From Syncephalastrum monosporum B8922 (lineage: Eukaryota; Mucoromycota; Mucoromycetes; Mucorales; Syncephalastraceae): a DNA stretch of 64,000 nucleotides. Positions 37,735 through 49,539 of this stretch are shown here, piece by piece. The stretch spans positions 98,997 through 162,996 of the forward strand of contig JNEN01001205.1 in the NCBI GenBank assembly GCA_000697355.1, given 5' to 3'. The first letter of the stretch is position 1; every line of letters begins with the position of its first letter. The position numbers and the translations under genes are program-made. The notes beneath the pieces are model-generated. The model made no database searches. It was not told the origin of the DNA and was given only the letters and a program-made list of their open reading frames with translations.

Positions 37735-38304
37735 GAGACAAAGCTGAATAGAAAGGAGATATCAGAACAACCGGACGATCAGCGTCATCCTCTCCTTTCT
37801 TCAGTCATGCAAACACGGTTCTCTCTTTTCTGGCAGCTCCCATCCAACAGACGAAACAATGACTAAACCATACAGCATTCAAGGCGCACACACACGGACG
37901 CACACACATTACGTACACATCACCTTACCCTTTACTCTTTCTTTCTACCTGTCCTATCTCTCCACCTCATTCGCCCTTATCAGACCATCAAAGACAACGT
38001 TGAACGCAGGTGCTACACGATAGGCTCCACCCCCGCCTCTGCCTCCTTTTCGCTTCTTGCACCGCGTCAGGCCATCCGAAAGAAGTTCCGAAGAGCGGCG
38101 TCGCTTGCGTTAAACAGATAGATTGCTTTCTTCTCGAAAGGAAAAAGGGTGTCATGGAATTGTATGTAGTCTGTGAAGCAACTTTTGTTAATCACATTAA
38201 AATGTTGTACAAAATGATATATATGCAAGGATCCTCTCTCTGTGGTGTCAACGGGAGATGGTGCGCATGTGGGGATGTATATGGCGTATGTGGTATGTAA
38301 GCTA
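37735..38304. other. Convergent 3' spacer with CA repeat
   Basis: 570 bases between the UPF1 and kinesin stop codons. It contains an imperfect (CA)n tract at about 37887-37920. No gene supported. Confidence 0.45.
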
Positions 38305-41273
38305 TCATGAAGCCCATGCATAGAGGACTAAAGCGAAGACAAAGGTCCACGGCCCAGCTGGGAGCCATGGATCAGACATGTATAATCGTTTAGTTGTTCT
38401 CAACTTGTCCTTTTCCACGAGGGCTTCAAGACGTGCTTGCGCGTCCTTCAGGGCGTCGGTCGTCTCGGTCTCGCGTCGCTGACTGTCTTCTAGCTCCCGC
38501 TGAAGATTGTCAGCAGTGGTGATGAAGAGGGACAAATGTGCTTCCTTCTGCTTTAAGATATTTTCCTTCTGTGTAATATACTCATCTTTTTGCTTTAAAG
38601 CGACATTAAGAGCAGAAATAAGCTCCTCCCTTTCTCGGAGTGAATGCGTCAAGGCGGATACCATTACGGTTTTCTCGTGCATGGAAGATTCGAGTGCCTG
38701 CTTCTCATCGGCGATCTTGGCCATCGCCACCGTAAGACCTTCTTTCTCTTGAAGCGTCGCTGTCAGATGTTCCTCGCAGCGTGCGAACAAATCACTCGTC
38801 AACTCGGTGCTAGGCATGCCTCCGTTACTCAGGAACGCGCTCTGCATCTGCACATATAAATAAGCGAGTATGTGGGACCCGATCATACTTTTCCATACCA
38901 TGACTTACATCACTGGGAATCGGAGAGCTGGCCTCTTGCTTTGAACTTGTCAGCACAAGGCTCATCAGTCGTGCCAGGCGCATGTGTGTTTCAGCCTCTT
39001 GCTATAGAAATGCTTCAGTATCCCGGCTTTTGAATGCAAACTTTGACGTACATCATCCTTCTCTCGCACTTTGCTTTGCAAGTCAGCGATGGTGCGCAGA
39101 CACTCTTGCAGCATAGAGTGCTCCGATATTCGCGTTGTCTTGGCCGAGGTCTGAACCTGTTTAGCATGCTGAGCAAAACGTAGGGTATTCATGCTTTCGT
39201 CTTTGCAGGCGGTCGTAGGATTGATTGTACAAATGACCGATATACGAGCGTTGCCCGAGAGAGCCGTTTGGAGGACACGGGTCAGGATGGAATCACGATA
39301 AGGTACATGGGTATTTCGCTTTCTTTTATCGAATATTAGGCGAATTTCTCGTTTGTGTTTGGCGTTTGACTTACTTGTTGGTGAGTGACGCGATTACATT
39401 GCCAAGGGTAAGCAAGCTACGTAAAAAGAGGAATGGGTGAGCATGGAGCAAGCAAATATGTTATTTGAGCCCCTTTACCTTCGATTGATATAACGTCCTT
39501 CAGTGAGACGGTTCTTGTCCGTCGTGGCCTTCTCGGAGCCGGCCAAATCGATCAAATTCTAAACAGTCAGCAGCGCAAGTTAGTACCAAGCTATGATCCT
39601 CAAAATCGCTTGAGTTACCAGCTGTGATATACGAACAACGTTTCTGGATTTACTCCGGCTCTCAACAACCTGTTATTTGCAATGTGAATAGCAAGTCATT
39701 AAAATGATAGATGATTAAAAAGGCAGGTGGTACCATTTGAAAGATTGCGTGTGACCGACTGCTATGCGCATTGTAATCCGTTGCACCCACATGGCGGTTA
39801 TCTGGCGCCAACGAAGTAAGCTCTTGCTCGAAGATGCACACACCAGTCCGATATCTAACTTACTCTCGCCTCGCTTAATGATAGCCAAAACTTCGGCCCG
39901 TGTGGCAACCTTCTCTTCAATGAGTCCTTGCACCACCATGCGCTAATAAAAGAAACTATGAGCCAGGTCCGCGATGGTTCTGCAGGGACTTACCGAATCC
40001 TGCTCCACCACTTTGAGGTTCTCGTGTGATGGATTGGAGGACAGTAGGTCGCGGATCTTTTCATTGTATATTTCCAAATATGAGACACGCAACATGTACT
40101 CTCGCCGATCAACGTCCTACATGTACGTGTCTCAGTGTGAGCGTCTCACACATGAAGAAAAGTTACAGAACCCAGTCTTCATTACCTGTTCGATAAAAGA
40201 GAAGACGTCATCTACGGCACGCGGGATGACGCCGGGTTGGTCGTGGTCACCTATTTCAAAAACAAGCGTATAAGACAACGCCACGCAAATATTGTTAAGT
40301 ACAGCAATAAAAACGTACCCATCTGTATACATGAAGCGAGAGGGAATAAGCAATGAGCAAAATTGCAGTGTAGTAATTCTTTTGTCGCCTGATTGGGTGC
40401 TTACCATGGTCTATCCGTAAACATAAGATTGGCGTTTAGTTGCATATGCATAATAGAAAAAACTGTGTATATGCACTTACATAGGTTTTTCCACTTGCCG
40501 TTTGCCCATAGGCAAAAACAGTACCTGGAACGTGTCAGAAAGATGAATGAAAAAATACAAGATGTAAACAGGTTATACCGTTGAAGCCGCGCATGGCGGA
40601 CCTATGAGGAGAAAAATACGGAAAGATCAGTCAGTTCCGAGTGTCATGATCCCTGCACATTAAACTTTGATGATTACTTTACGACGTCTGAGATGCAGGA
40701 AGAGTAAACTTGGTCTGTGTTTGGGCTTGTAACGACGGCGTCTGCCGCAAAACACAGGGCGCAGGGTGAGCAACATTATTTACTTCGTTACTCGCTTCTT
40801 TTTGACTCACCGTAGTAAAAAGGTTCAGGCATACGCGTAGCGCTGGCCCAGGGAGTGAGACGGATGGTGCACGGGCCTGTTTCCCAGCAGCAAGCGGAAG
40901 CGCGGCTATTGTCTCTCTCTTTGTCAGAGAGCGGACGGACCCGGACCAGGACCCGCACGTTCTCCTCGATGGGTTTGCCATCGGTAGTAGACGAAGGTGA
41001 AGGCATCGAAAACCCCGTGTCGGACATGCTAGACATGGACAGGGGCGTATTAGGTGGTGTAGCAGGTCGACCGGGTGAAGAGGACGCACGGTGCAGACGC
41101 ATATTTGGATGGAGAGTGTCGCTGCTGCACGAGGAGCTGCTGGAGCTCGTCGGAGTCGTGGGTGAAGTTGAGCGGTCGAGGGAATGAAGACGAAGTGTCC
41201 TGGTAGGACGGGGCAGGACGGCAACACAAAAAGTAGTCAAGAAGGATAAAATGAAAAGTGCAGCCCAAAGCAT
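38305..41273 (-). CDS. Kinesin motor protein, kinesin-7-like, with hydrophobic C-terminus
   Basis: Microtubule motor with 16 exons on the minus strand: 40811-41273 (start uncertain), 40678-40741, 40579-40601, 40481-40524, 40405-40410, 40319-40322, 40186-40250, 39994-40116, 39864-39942, 39734-39801, 39619-39669, 39479-39558, 39375-39416, 39052-39322, 38909-39001, 38305-38847. From the ATG at 41102 the protein is 615 aa. Motor motifs: ENVRVLVRVRPLS, P-loop GQTASGKTYTM, switch I NAHSSRSH, switch II LIDLAGSE. EYMLRVSYLEIYNEKIRDLL and GVIPRAVDDVF point to kinesin-7 (CENP-E/Kip2 group). Coiled coils follow. The last 14 residues before AWAS are hydrophobic (WTFVFALVLY), like a tail anchor. An in-frame ATG at 41273 would add a hydrophobic N-terminus and is doubtful. 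Confidence 0.88.
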
Positions 41274-41862
41274 TCAAGAGAAAGGTACAAGTTCGGAAAA
41301 GAAACGGTTTCCTGCAAAGCACGAAAACACGCAATAAATAAGAAAAAAAAAAAAAACGGCTTTGTGCCACTTTACCAATTTGGGTCCGCCAACAGCCTCA
41401 TTGTCACTGACAAGCTGCTGCGTGCCTATCCCCACCATGGCTCACCGACATGTATATTATCATGCATATGTCGATTGTACGCTATTCTGCTAATGAGGTC
41501 CCTTTTTACTGATGGTCTAAATATCTTTGGTTTGATTAAGATCGCTTCACACCGACCTTTGTCACAGAGTGTACGAAACGCTGGACCGAACTTGAAAAAG
41601 AGCACGCATGTCTTCTTACTCTCTGGAGGTCAGTTATTATGTCACTGGTTATTTTTGTGTATTATGACATATGGCCATGGATAAGGGGAATTGTTGTATG
41701 GCTGGGCACCCGCACGCACGCCTCTTTGGCGCGGTGATCTCCTGGTCAATACCATCAGCCAAAAAAAAAAAAAAAAATCACCCCGCTCCTTATTCCGCTG
41801 CTCCCGTTCCCACCCCTTTCTCTTCCGCTCGTACTATCATAGCCATTTCATTTATTACTTAG
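41274..41862. other. Spacer between kinesin 5' end and AtuA-like gene
   Basis: About 590 bases with poly-A runs at 41342-41355 and 41761-41777. It should include the kinesin promoter and the 3' UTR of the downstream minus-strand gene. No gene supported. Confidence 0.4.
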
Positions 41863-44131
41863 TTAAATCTTAGCTTGTTGCGAAGGCAGAAGCTCTGCAG
41901 GTATCTCCACATCAATAAGGCTGATCGCAATCTGCGCGAACGACTTGCCCTGGCGGTCCATTATTAGAGAAGAAAGGCCACCACCGCCTTTTGTTAAGCG
42001 AAAAGAAAAATTAGCCTGCGTGGTACCAAGTCTGTACAGACAACTATATGCATAAAACAAGACTTACCCAGCGACTGTGTCAGAACAAAGTTGAGCGCAT
42101 TCAGGCCAGGAAGATCGTAGCACTTTACGCTGCCGTGGCACAAGTGCTTCATGGCATCGTGCATGACCTGTTCGGTGACAGAGCGTTTAATGTATGGCAT
42201 GTAGCGCGGGTCACGTGCAATGATGCCGATGTTGGATACGTCGCCCTTGTCACCGCTTCGGCCGTAAGCAAGATTCAGAAGCTTGGTCTTGATGAGCGGG
42301 GTCGATACCGCTGCAGGCGCAATAGGCGCTGCAGGCGGCGGCTTTGTGTATGCTTGTGTCGTGTCCCATGGTGTCCATTCCACTGTCTTCTCTTGTTCAC
42401 CGCTGACAAGGTAACGAGTCTGGATCTTCTCTTTGGGAAGAAGACATGGGAAATGGACGAGGCTCGGCAATGGCACGGGCGGCATGCCGAAGCCTGTACC
42501 AGGAGCCATGCATGTCACAGGCTAAAGTAAAAAGCTCAGACAATAGGTTCCCTAGATAAGCACTTCTCTTACCGCCATAATTTCATTCGCAAGAATTTTC
42601 AGTGCCTTGGGGTCACTGTGCATAGCGGAAATGCGAAGCACAGTCTCTCGTGTTTCATGAGTAGTAGCGTTGGGCCTATTTTTCCGTGTTTTTAGTAGTG
42701 CTGTGCTTCCTCTCACGAGCACAACGAATGTATACATACCCATAGAGACTTTCTCCGCCCAGCGGCTCAACGTTCCATTGACGAAAGTCATCCAGGCCTC
42801 GTTGTTTCAAGAACCGACGGACACGCTCGATGACAGCATTCCCAACCGCTATAGCCTACGCTCAGCCTATGAGCATCTCCTGAGCGGTTAATGATCCCAC
42901 ATACCTTTTGTTTGGCTTCGTGACCGCCGATGATCAGCTCCCCGTTGACTTGCCAGCCATCCATAAATATACCGCAGCACTTGACATATGGGGTTGGCTG
43001 GTATCCACGCGTGCCTTTGACGTGAACACGGTCCTTTCCGACCTGAGTCAATTGCGTTTGGCGCATATCCACAATGACGTCCGCCATTATATAAAGGGCC
43101 GGGTCCAATGTCTCGTAAAGTATTTGCTCAGAAACGGTACCGACCGAGACGAGACCACCAGTCTTTTCAGGCTTCGTAACAATAAACTCGCCATTGGCCT
43201 CAAACTCGACAATGGGATAGCCTGTAAGAGGTGAGCTACTGGTTGTACACGTACTTATACTTCATACCCATATTGGAGTAGCCACCATGCTCCGAGAAGG
43301 CGGCAAGCTTCCAGTCTGTAAAGTTGCCACCTGTGGCATGACAACCGCATTCGATGATATGACCGGCTAGAGAAGCCGATCCGAGAAGGTCATAATAGTT
43401 GCTCATAGTGGGTTGCCATCCGAATTCATGCAAGAGAGGTCCCACAACAATGGCTGAATCTACTACACGTCCAGTAACAATGATCTGCGCACCGTCTTTG
43501 AGAGCAGCCGCGATGCCTTGTGCGCCCAGGTAGCCATTCATGGATACAATCGTTTCTCCTTGTGTCGGCATACGGTCGGCGTCTTTTTCCAGTTCTGTCA
43601 CGGATAATGGCGAGAACGAGACAATGTCCTTTTCAAAAGTGTCGAGCGTTGTCATGGGCTGGTCGCCCATCAAGTCGTCGCCGTACACAGCTGCCACTTT
43701 GACGCCCTCTATTTTTTTATCCTGCAGCAGCTTTTCGATGGCTCTTTTGCATCCGAGGGGATCGAGTGCGCCTGCATTCGTGACGACCTTGGTGCCATTA
43801 TTGATGAGTTGAGGCAGCAGACGGTTCAGGATGAGCTTGGGAAACTGGTCGATATAATCGGCACCCTCCTCGCCCGTTACGATGTCTTTGCCGCCACGCA
43901 TATGGCGTACGTTACGTCGCATGGCGAGCACACCCATAGTGATTTCTATATATGTGTGTTAAGTGGACAAGAAGCGGAGAATGGCGCGTATGTATCAAAG
44001 CCGTTACCTGCGAGATAGTCGGCCACGAGATAGTCGAGTTTGGCACCCTCAAGTTCAACGAGCTGGGCAGCAGCGTCAGGCGAATCGCCGTAAAAAGCCG
44101 AATAGCAACCGATACGGATATGTTTCGTCAT
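41863..44131 (-). CDS. AtuA/DUF1446-family protein
   Basis: 638 aa from exons 44008-44131, 43268-43945, 42905-43221, 42740-42855, 42573-42675, 42068-42521, 41863-41987; all junctions keep frame. The N-terminal part is the acyclic-terpene-utilisation AtuA (DUF1446) domain: IRIGCYSAFYGDSPDAA at the start, VTNAGALDPLGC, ITGRVVDSAIVVGPLLHEFGW-type strands, and GCHATGGNFTDW. The C-terminal AtuA-like ferredoxin-fold domain has LAYGRSGDKGDVSNIGIIAR near residue 470. In bacteria AtuA works in acyclic terpenoid catabolism. The fungal role and substrate are unknown, and no pathway partner lies beside it here. The last splice acceptor is AAAAG, weaker than the others. Confidence 0.9.
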
Positions 44132-45917
44132 AAGAGTAGAGGAGGCTGAAAAGAAAAGAGAGGGGAGAAAGAGAAACGCGTGCGCGTTTTTAAGCGTCTG
44201 AGTATGTAAGCCGTTTTGTATATTTTTGTCACACATGTGATGGAGTGTGGGGTAGGTTCTTCCCCGCTCTTTCCGATCGCTTGGCTCTCTTTCTTGCTTT
44301 CATACCACATAAACCAAGGTTGCGCACCGAAAAAAGTCACAATGCGACCTGCTTGTTCGAACATTTAGTACAGTAAACACTCTTTCGGTAAGCCGCCAGG
44401 ACTGCTTTAATCATGAAATAAAGATCCAAGCATTCACATGACTCTGCATGTATGGTGGGAGACTAAGTGAACTGACGCTGGCGTGTGCATCCCCAAATAT
44501 TCATATATTCACAGCACTCTACTCCTTAGTCATGGTTTGAAGTGTATGCGAAAAACGTTTAGACTCAAGGATATCAGGTCGGACCTGGTTAGGGGTGGTC
44601 GACTCTATGGTTTTCAGGCATAACGAAAAGATCAGTATTCTTTGTATGCAAAATCACTTGAATACAATCTTGCATTCAGGATCCACGAAATCGGATTTCT
44701 TTAGCAGTTTAGATATAAATCACCTTCTATTTTTCGTCTCACATGGCTGTTCTATGCTAAATGGGCCGATACAGCATTGGTACATTTTTGCCACAATGGT
44801 CAAACAGTAGAGGCTCCCGTGGAACGATCTGGTCGTGTTCCCTCATGGTATCGTTACATAAGAGGCGAGAATGGGCAAAAGAGCTCTTTAGAGATCAACA
44901 AGCTTTACTGAAGAAGTATCAATAATGTATATATCTGCTGCAGGAACACCCTGTTCAAAAGATGTAAATGCAAAGTCAGTATACATACACACAAGAACAT
45001 ATGGACACGTTACGTAGCTCCTTTTGTTTGTAAATTTACTTTTTGCATTTTCTGTGTACCCGCGGGCCATGCATGCACCAGTCCAGCTGAACGGGTAATG
45101 AAGGAGTGACACACATACGCTCACATACGTACCTACCTTCCGGATGGGAATATATATTTCCAAGGAGAGAGATGATCTCTCAAGCGTGGGTTGACAGCAT
45201 CGAGAACGATGAATTTATTATATTACGGACAAAAGGGTCTCGATTACCTCATCGTGGCCCATGACCCACCAGCACACCCAGAACGTAAATTAGCGGCCAA
45301 GCCTTTTGTGAGGAAAGGTTCCATCGATGAAAAAAAAAAAAAATTCCACCGGGCAGCCATATTTGGGGACGGAGAATGCACCTTTGAATATTAGGCGAAA
45401 AGCGACCAAAAAACCATGAATTCAGAAAGGCCGCTATATATTGTACAGTATCGTCATATTATTGAGATGGGTCATGAAATGATGATGATGAAAAAGGAAA
45501 ATACACGACGGGGATGTAAAGGACCCAAAGAAATGGCGGGAGTCCCAGTACCACCGCTTGAATCGCGGTGCGGTGCGGTGCGTGCGTATGTGCTCATGAC
45601 GTCTTGGAAATTTGAGCCTTGTCAAACCTGGCCATTTATTGCATTATTTTGCCGAAAAGCAGTCGGCAAACACCAAAAGCTTACATGCCACATGAAACGG
45701 ACAGTCGTCCCGATTCGAAGTCAGGAGGATCACACACGTACATTCGTCTACTTCCACAATGTTGCCAACCCACGCCTTTCTTCCTATTTACATTTCTGTC
45801 TTTCTCTTTTTCTTCTTTTTTCTCTCCATATATTTTCCCTTTCCACGCATCGCTCCAACTTCCCGCTCCCTTCCATCCACTGCATAACGACATCTATCAT
45901 ACACGCCTATCGTAAAA
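44132..45917. other. Gene-free divergent region, AtuA-like gene / cyclin
   Basis: 1.8 kb between divergent genes. Open frames here (for example 45416-45934) are low-complexity in their 3' half and show no domain. The pyrimidine-rich stretch at 45780-45915 looks like the cyclin 5' leader. No RNA gene recognised. Confidence 0.4.
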
Positions 45918-46865
45918 ATGAAGCCCATCCATGACATGCCGAGTTTATGCACAGTCGTGCTCTCGGCTCTTTGGGCAGAAGACGACGTACCCGACGACGA
46001 CGAGTACAGTAGCAACAGTGCCGCCAGCAGTACAGCCAGCAGCTGGGAGTCACAACGCCAGCTCGACTTCCTGAACTACTGTCACGCGATCTTTAGCCAA
46101 CTGAATGTGTCGTGTTCAGTAATCTACACCAGGTACATTGGAAGTTGCAAGGTTTTGGAGGGGCATGGGCTGGTCGTAGTGATACTAGTAGTGCCAAAAA
46201 AAAAAGTGAAAAAGTGATATTTATATACATATGTACTCATGCAGGCTTTTTTTTTTTTTTTATTTTCGCGGGGGTTAGTCTAAAATACATTCAGAATTAC
46301 CTGGAGCGTACACACCAAAAACCGGCATACGGAGCAGAGCGAGCCATATTTATGGTTGCATTACTACTGGCGTACAAGTTCGTGGAAGACTGCGGGACAC
46401 TCGACGCTGTTTGTATCTCGTATCTCGAAAGAAAGAAAAGGCACGATGTTTACGCTGTGATTATGTCCATATTAGACCCTGTGGGCGAGGGCGTCGATGA
46501 TACCGATGCCGATGCTTGTGAAACTCGAGATGGAATTTCTGCACCGCGTGGAACACAAATTGCACATCAACACGCCCGCGTTTCAGGCTTGGGTGGATGA
46601 GTGCAACCAGGTCTACGACCAGTCCTACTATGCAACTTGCGAGTTCTATTATCAGCAATCTCCGCCCCTTCAGCCTGCCATGCCCCTCCATAACCCGTAT
46701 GTGTACCCCGCCGCCGCCGGTGCTCAGTACTACTATGATCCCTATGCAACCTATGACTACTACAACGCCCCCGCCGCTGCCAACTGGAGTGCTGCTAGGT
46801 GGTGGCCTGCCTATCACCACCCTCATCATTACCAGCCCTGGGCCCTGAGTTATCCTCTCATGTAG
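45918..46865 (+). CDS. PCL/PHO80-type cyclin
   Basis: 244 aa from exons 45918-46132, 46279-46408, 46476-46865. After an acidic Ser/Ala-rich start comes a single cyclin box (about residues 45-165): LDFLNYCHAIFSQLNVS, SLKYIQNYLERTH, the helix RAIFMVALLLAYKFVED, then WARASMIPMPMLVKLEMEFL, matching the NxWAxITGL-x-LxELNxLExEFL pattern of Pho85-partner cyclins. Such cyclins control phosphate response, polarity or cell-cycle entry through a Pho85-like kinase. The C-terminal 70 residues are rich in Tyr, Pro, Trp and His with no domain. The first intron is longer than most (146 nt) and has poly-A and poly-T runs. Confidence 0.85.
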
Positions 46866-47200
46866 TACAGCCGTGTTATTGTATAGTTCATATGTAGCGC
46901 CAGTCCAGTCAGCCTACCTGCAAGTCGAATGCAAGCAGATCAACTCACCAGCCCATCAGGAAGCATCCCGCACATTCATGCATACACACATACACCCATA
47001 TGTATATATGTATACATCCATGCGAACACTCGGAAGTGTGGCATTATCAGTATCTCCGAATTCTTCTTCATCTTTTATTTCTTTTCCCCTCTTTCAAGTA
47101 TCTATTTCGTTCGCCTTCTCATTTGTACAAATCACTTCGCCCTTTTTTTTTCATAACTCTTTTTTTTTCCATGCCGATGATGATATGCAATTTATTATTA
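46866..47200. other. Convergent 3' spacer
   Basis: 335 bases between the cyclin and RRS1 stop codons. T-rich with CATACACACATACACC-type microsatellite at 46978-47010. No gene supported. Confidence 0.45.
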
Positions 47201-47987
47201 CTACTTCTTTTGCTTCTTATTCTTGTTCTTTTTGGTGACATCAGCCGGTTTGAGTTCTTTATCAAACTTGCCGAAACTTGCGGTGGCTTGCTTCGACGCA
47301 GCAATCGCAGCCTGGAGCTCGGTCTTTTTGAAGTCACGGACGTCCTTCTTACCAGACATGGAGGCTGCCAGCGCCTCCTCTTCGTTACGCTGCCGGCGCC
47401 GCTTGTTTTTGTCGATGCGTTCCTTCTTCTCTTCGCGTGCCTTGGCATACTGATCCTCCATCGGGTTGGCGTTCTGCGGGACTTCCAGAAGCCAGTCGTC
47501 CTTGTCCTTTTCGCCACCGGCATAGCCCCACCGGACAACATATTTCTTCTTGTCCTCGTCCCAGACAAAGCGTTCCCGCTTGCGGTTCTGGATGCCCTTG
47601 ACCTTTGCAAACTTCTCCCATCGAGTGAGCGGCTTCTCCTTGGGCAGAGGCTTCTCGCGCGGCAGGCGGGGCTCGCCGAGAGCAGGCAGCTTGGCTAATA
47701 CGACGTCTTCGGCGGTCTCAAAGGGCAGCTCGAAAATGGCATTGACGAGCAATTGGGTGTTGTCTCTGGTCAGGTTGTGCAGGTATGTTTCTCGATCGTC
47801 GTCAAGCTGCTTCTCGTCAAAAGGATTTGTGTCAAAGGCAGCCAATCGCTTCAGATCGTACTCGACCGGGATCAGCTTCTCGACCGTGATCGGTTTGCTG
47901 TATCGTATAAGTAATTTTTCCAAACCCCTGAACGCAGTCTACTCACTATTGTGATTTACTATTCTGGAGGATCTCGGTGACGTCCAT
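47201..47987 (-). CDS. RRS1: Ribosome biogenesis regulatory protein RRS1
   Basis: Nucleolar 60S assembly factor that, with Rpf2, brings the 5S RNP into pre-ribosomes. Two exons: 47947-47987 and 47201-47897, 245 aa. Family features seen: KPITVEKLIPVEYDLKRLAAFD at the N-terminus, then RDNTQLLVNAIFELP and the central LPREKPLPKEKPLTRWEKFA. KGIQNRKRERFVWDE and WGYAGGEKD follow, ending in a Lys-rich nucleolar tail. The short first exon encodes 13 residues plus two bases, and its ATG is 182 bp from the divergent fibrillarin ATG. Confidence 0.95.
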
Positions 47988-48169
47988 GGAATGTGTAAGT
48001 GGTAGAACTACAGGAAAAGAGGAAGGGAAAAAAAAAAAGAGAGAAAAAAAATGCAGGAGAATGATTGAGTCGGGAAGCCCCGAAGCCACCGATCCTGCGA
48101 TTTTTTGAACTTTCGCTGAACTGTCAAAAAGTTTTATTATTACTTTACTTTTTTACCACTACTTGAAAC
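47988..48169. promoter_or_regulatory. Shared divergent promoter of RRS1 and fibrillarin
   Basis: The 182 bp between the two start codons must hold the promoters of both nucleolar genes. It contains purine-rich A/G tracts on the RRS1 side and a TGCGATTTTTTGAA block near 48096-48109. That block loosely resembles the AAAAATTTT-type rRNA-processing element known from yeast ribosome-biogenesis promoters; this is a visual match only. Confidence 0.5.
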
Positions 48170-49225
48170 ATGGCATTTGAAAATCGCGGAGGACGTGGCG
48201 GTGGCCGAGGTGCCCGCGGCGGTCGTGGCGGCTTTGGTGGTGACCGTGGTGGCCGTGGCGGTGGCCGAGGTATTTCGTAGCTCTCGGATGCGTTTCGATC
48301 TTTAAAATGTTATCATTCAGGTGGCGGTCGTGGTGGTTTTGGCGGCGATCGTGGCGGTCGTGGTGGTGCCCGAGGTAACCATGACAATCACTATTTCTCA
48401 ACGTGTATGACTGAACATTCACTAGGTGGCCGTGGTGGAGCCCGTGGCGGTGCTCGCGGCGGTGCCCGTGGTGGCCGTGGCGGTGGTCGTGGTGGCGCTG
48501 CTGGTGCCAAGGGCGGTAACAAAGTTATTATCGAGCCTCATCGTCACGAAGGCATCTTCATTGCTCGTGGTAAGGAGGATCTTTTGGTGACCAAGAACTT
48601 GGTCCCTGGCGAGTCTGTCTATGGTGAGAAGCGCATCTCCATCGACGGCCCCGAGAACACCAAGGTTGAATATCGTGTGTGGAACCCCTTCCGATCCAAG
48701 CTGGCTGCTGCCGTCTTGGGTGGTATTGACCATATCCACATTGCGCCTGGCAAGAAAGTGCTGTATCTTGGTGCTGCCTCGGGTACGTCAGTATCGCACG
48801 TTGCGGATGTGGTGGGACCTGAGGGTGCTGTGTATGCCGTCGAATTCTCGCACCGCTCTGGTCGTGACTTGATCAACATGGCTAAGAAGCGTACCAACGT
48901 TGTCCCCATCATTGAGGACGCCCGTCACCCCCACAAGTATCGCATGCTCGTTCCCATGGTTGATGTCATCTTCGCTGATGTTGCTCAGCCCGATCAAGCG
49001 CGTATTATCACTTACAACGCCCACCACTTCCTCAAAAACCATGGTCATATAGTCATTTCTATCAAGGCTTCGTGTATCGACTCCACTGTCGCTGCCGCGA
49101 CTGTCTTTGCTCGCGAGGTCAAGAAACTGCAAGAGGAGCACGTCAAGCCCCGGGAACAGCTCACTCTCGAGCCCTATGAGAGAGACCACGCCGTCGTCGT
49201 TGGCGAATACATCCGTAACAACTAA
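48170..49225 (+). CDS. NOP1: Fibrillarin (NOP1), box C/D snoRNP 2'-O-methyltransferase
   Basis: Catalytic subunit of box C/D snoRNPs, methylating pre-rRNA ribose and histone H2A glutamine in the nucleolus. Exons 48170-48269, 48321-48374, 48426-49225; 317 aa. The first ~80 residues are the Gly/Arg-rich GAR domain (repeated GGRGG and GARGG units). The methyltransferase domain follows: [20 protein letters not shown], the SAM-binding [42 protein letters not shown], and [15 protein letters not shown]. Both introns fall inside the GAR repeats in the same phase, after a CGAG sequence and before GTGGC. Confidence 0.97.
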
Positions 49226-49539
49226 GTGTTGGCATCCGCCGACGTACCACATTTTTCATCCTCGTACCTCCATTTTTCTGTTTCCTTGTCTAGTATCTCA
49301 TTGTGTTCATCTCCCTTTCCTCTTCTTCATCTGTACCAAACAATTTTTATTTCTTTCTATGACTATTTACAATACAGTGAGTTGGCGCTGATTACAAAGT
49401 CAATGAATGTAAGAAATCGGGCATTTTGACAGAGATTTCCCTTCGTTGTGTGGCTTCGACCTGGCAATTGTGGTTAATTGCAATTCATTTCCTCTTATTC
49501 CCGCATACATACATTTAATAAGACGCCTAATATCCCAAT
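49226..49539. other. Short spacer between fibrillarin and FYV7-like gene
   Basis: 314 bases holding the fibrillarin 3' UTR and the promoter of the next + strand gene. T/C-rich at 49255-49350. No gene seen. Confidence 0.5.

Noticed and set aside
41103..41273. Hydrophobic N-terminal extension of the kinesin starting at the ATG at 41273
   Set aside because: A transmembrane-like N-terminus before a Ser/Pro-rich linker and motor is implausible; the ATG at 41102 or a missed 5' exon is more likely. The longer span was kept only because the start is undecided.
45416..45934. 172-aa + strand frame upstream of the cyclin
   Set aside because: Lacks any domain; its 3' half is translated pyrimidine-rich leader sequence, and it overlaps the cyclin start in another frame.
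48375..48425. Possible box C/D snoRNA in fibrillarin intron 2 (ATGA and CTGA motifs)
   Set aside because: Only about 51 nt long, boxes poorly placed and no terminal stem; more likely an ordinary short intron.
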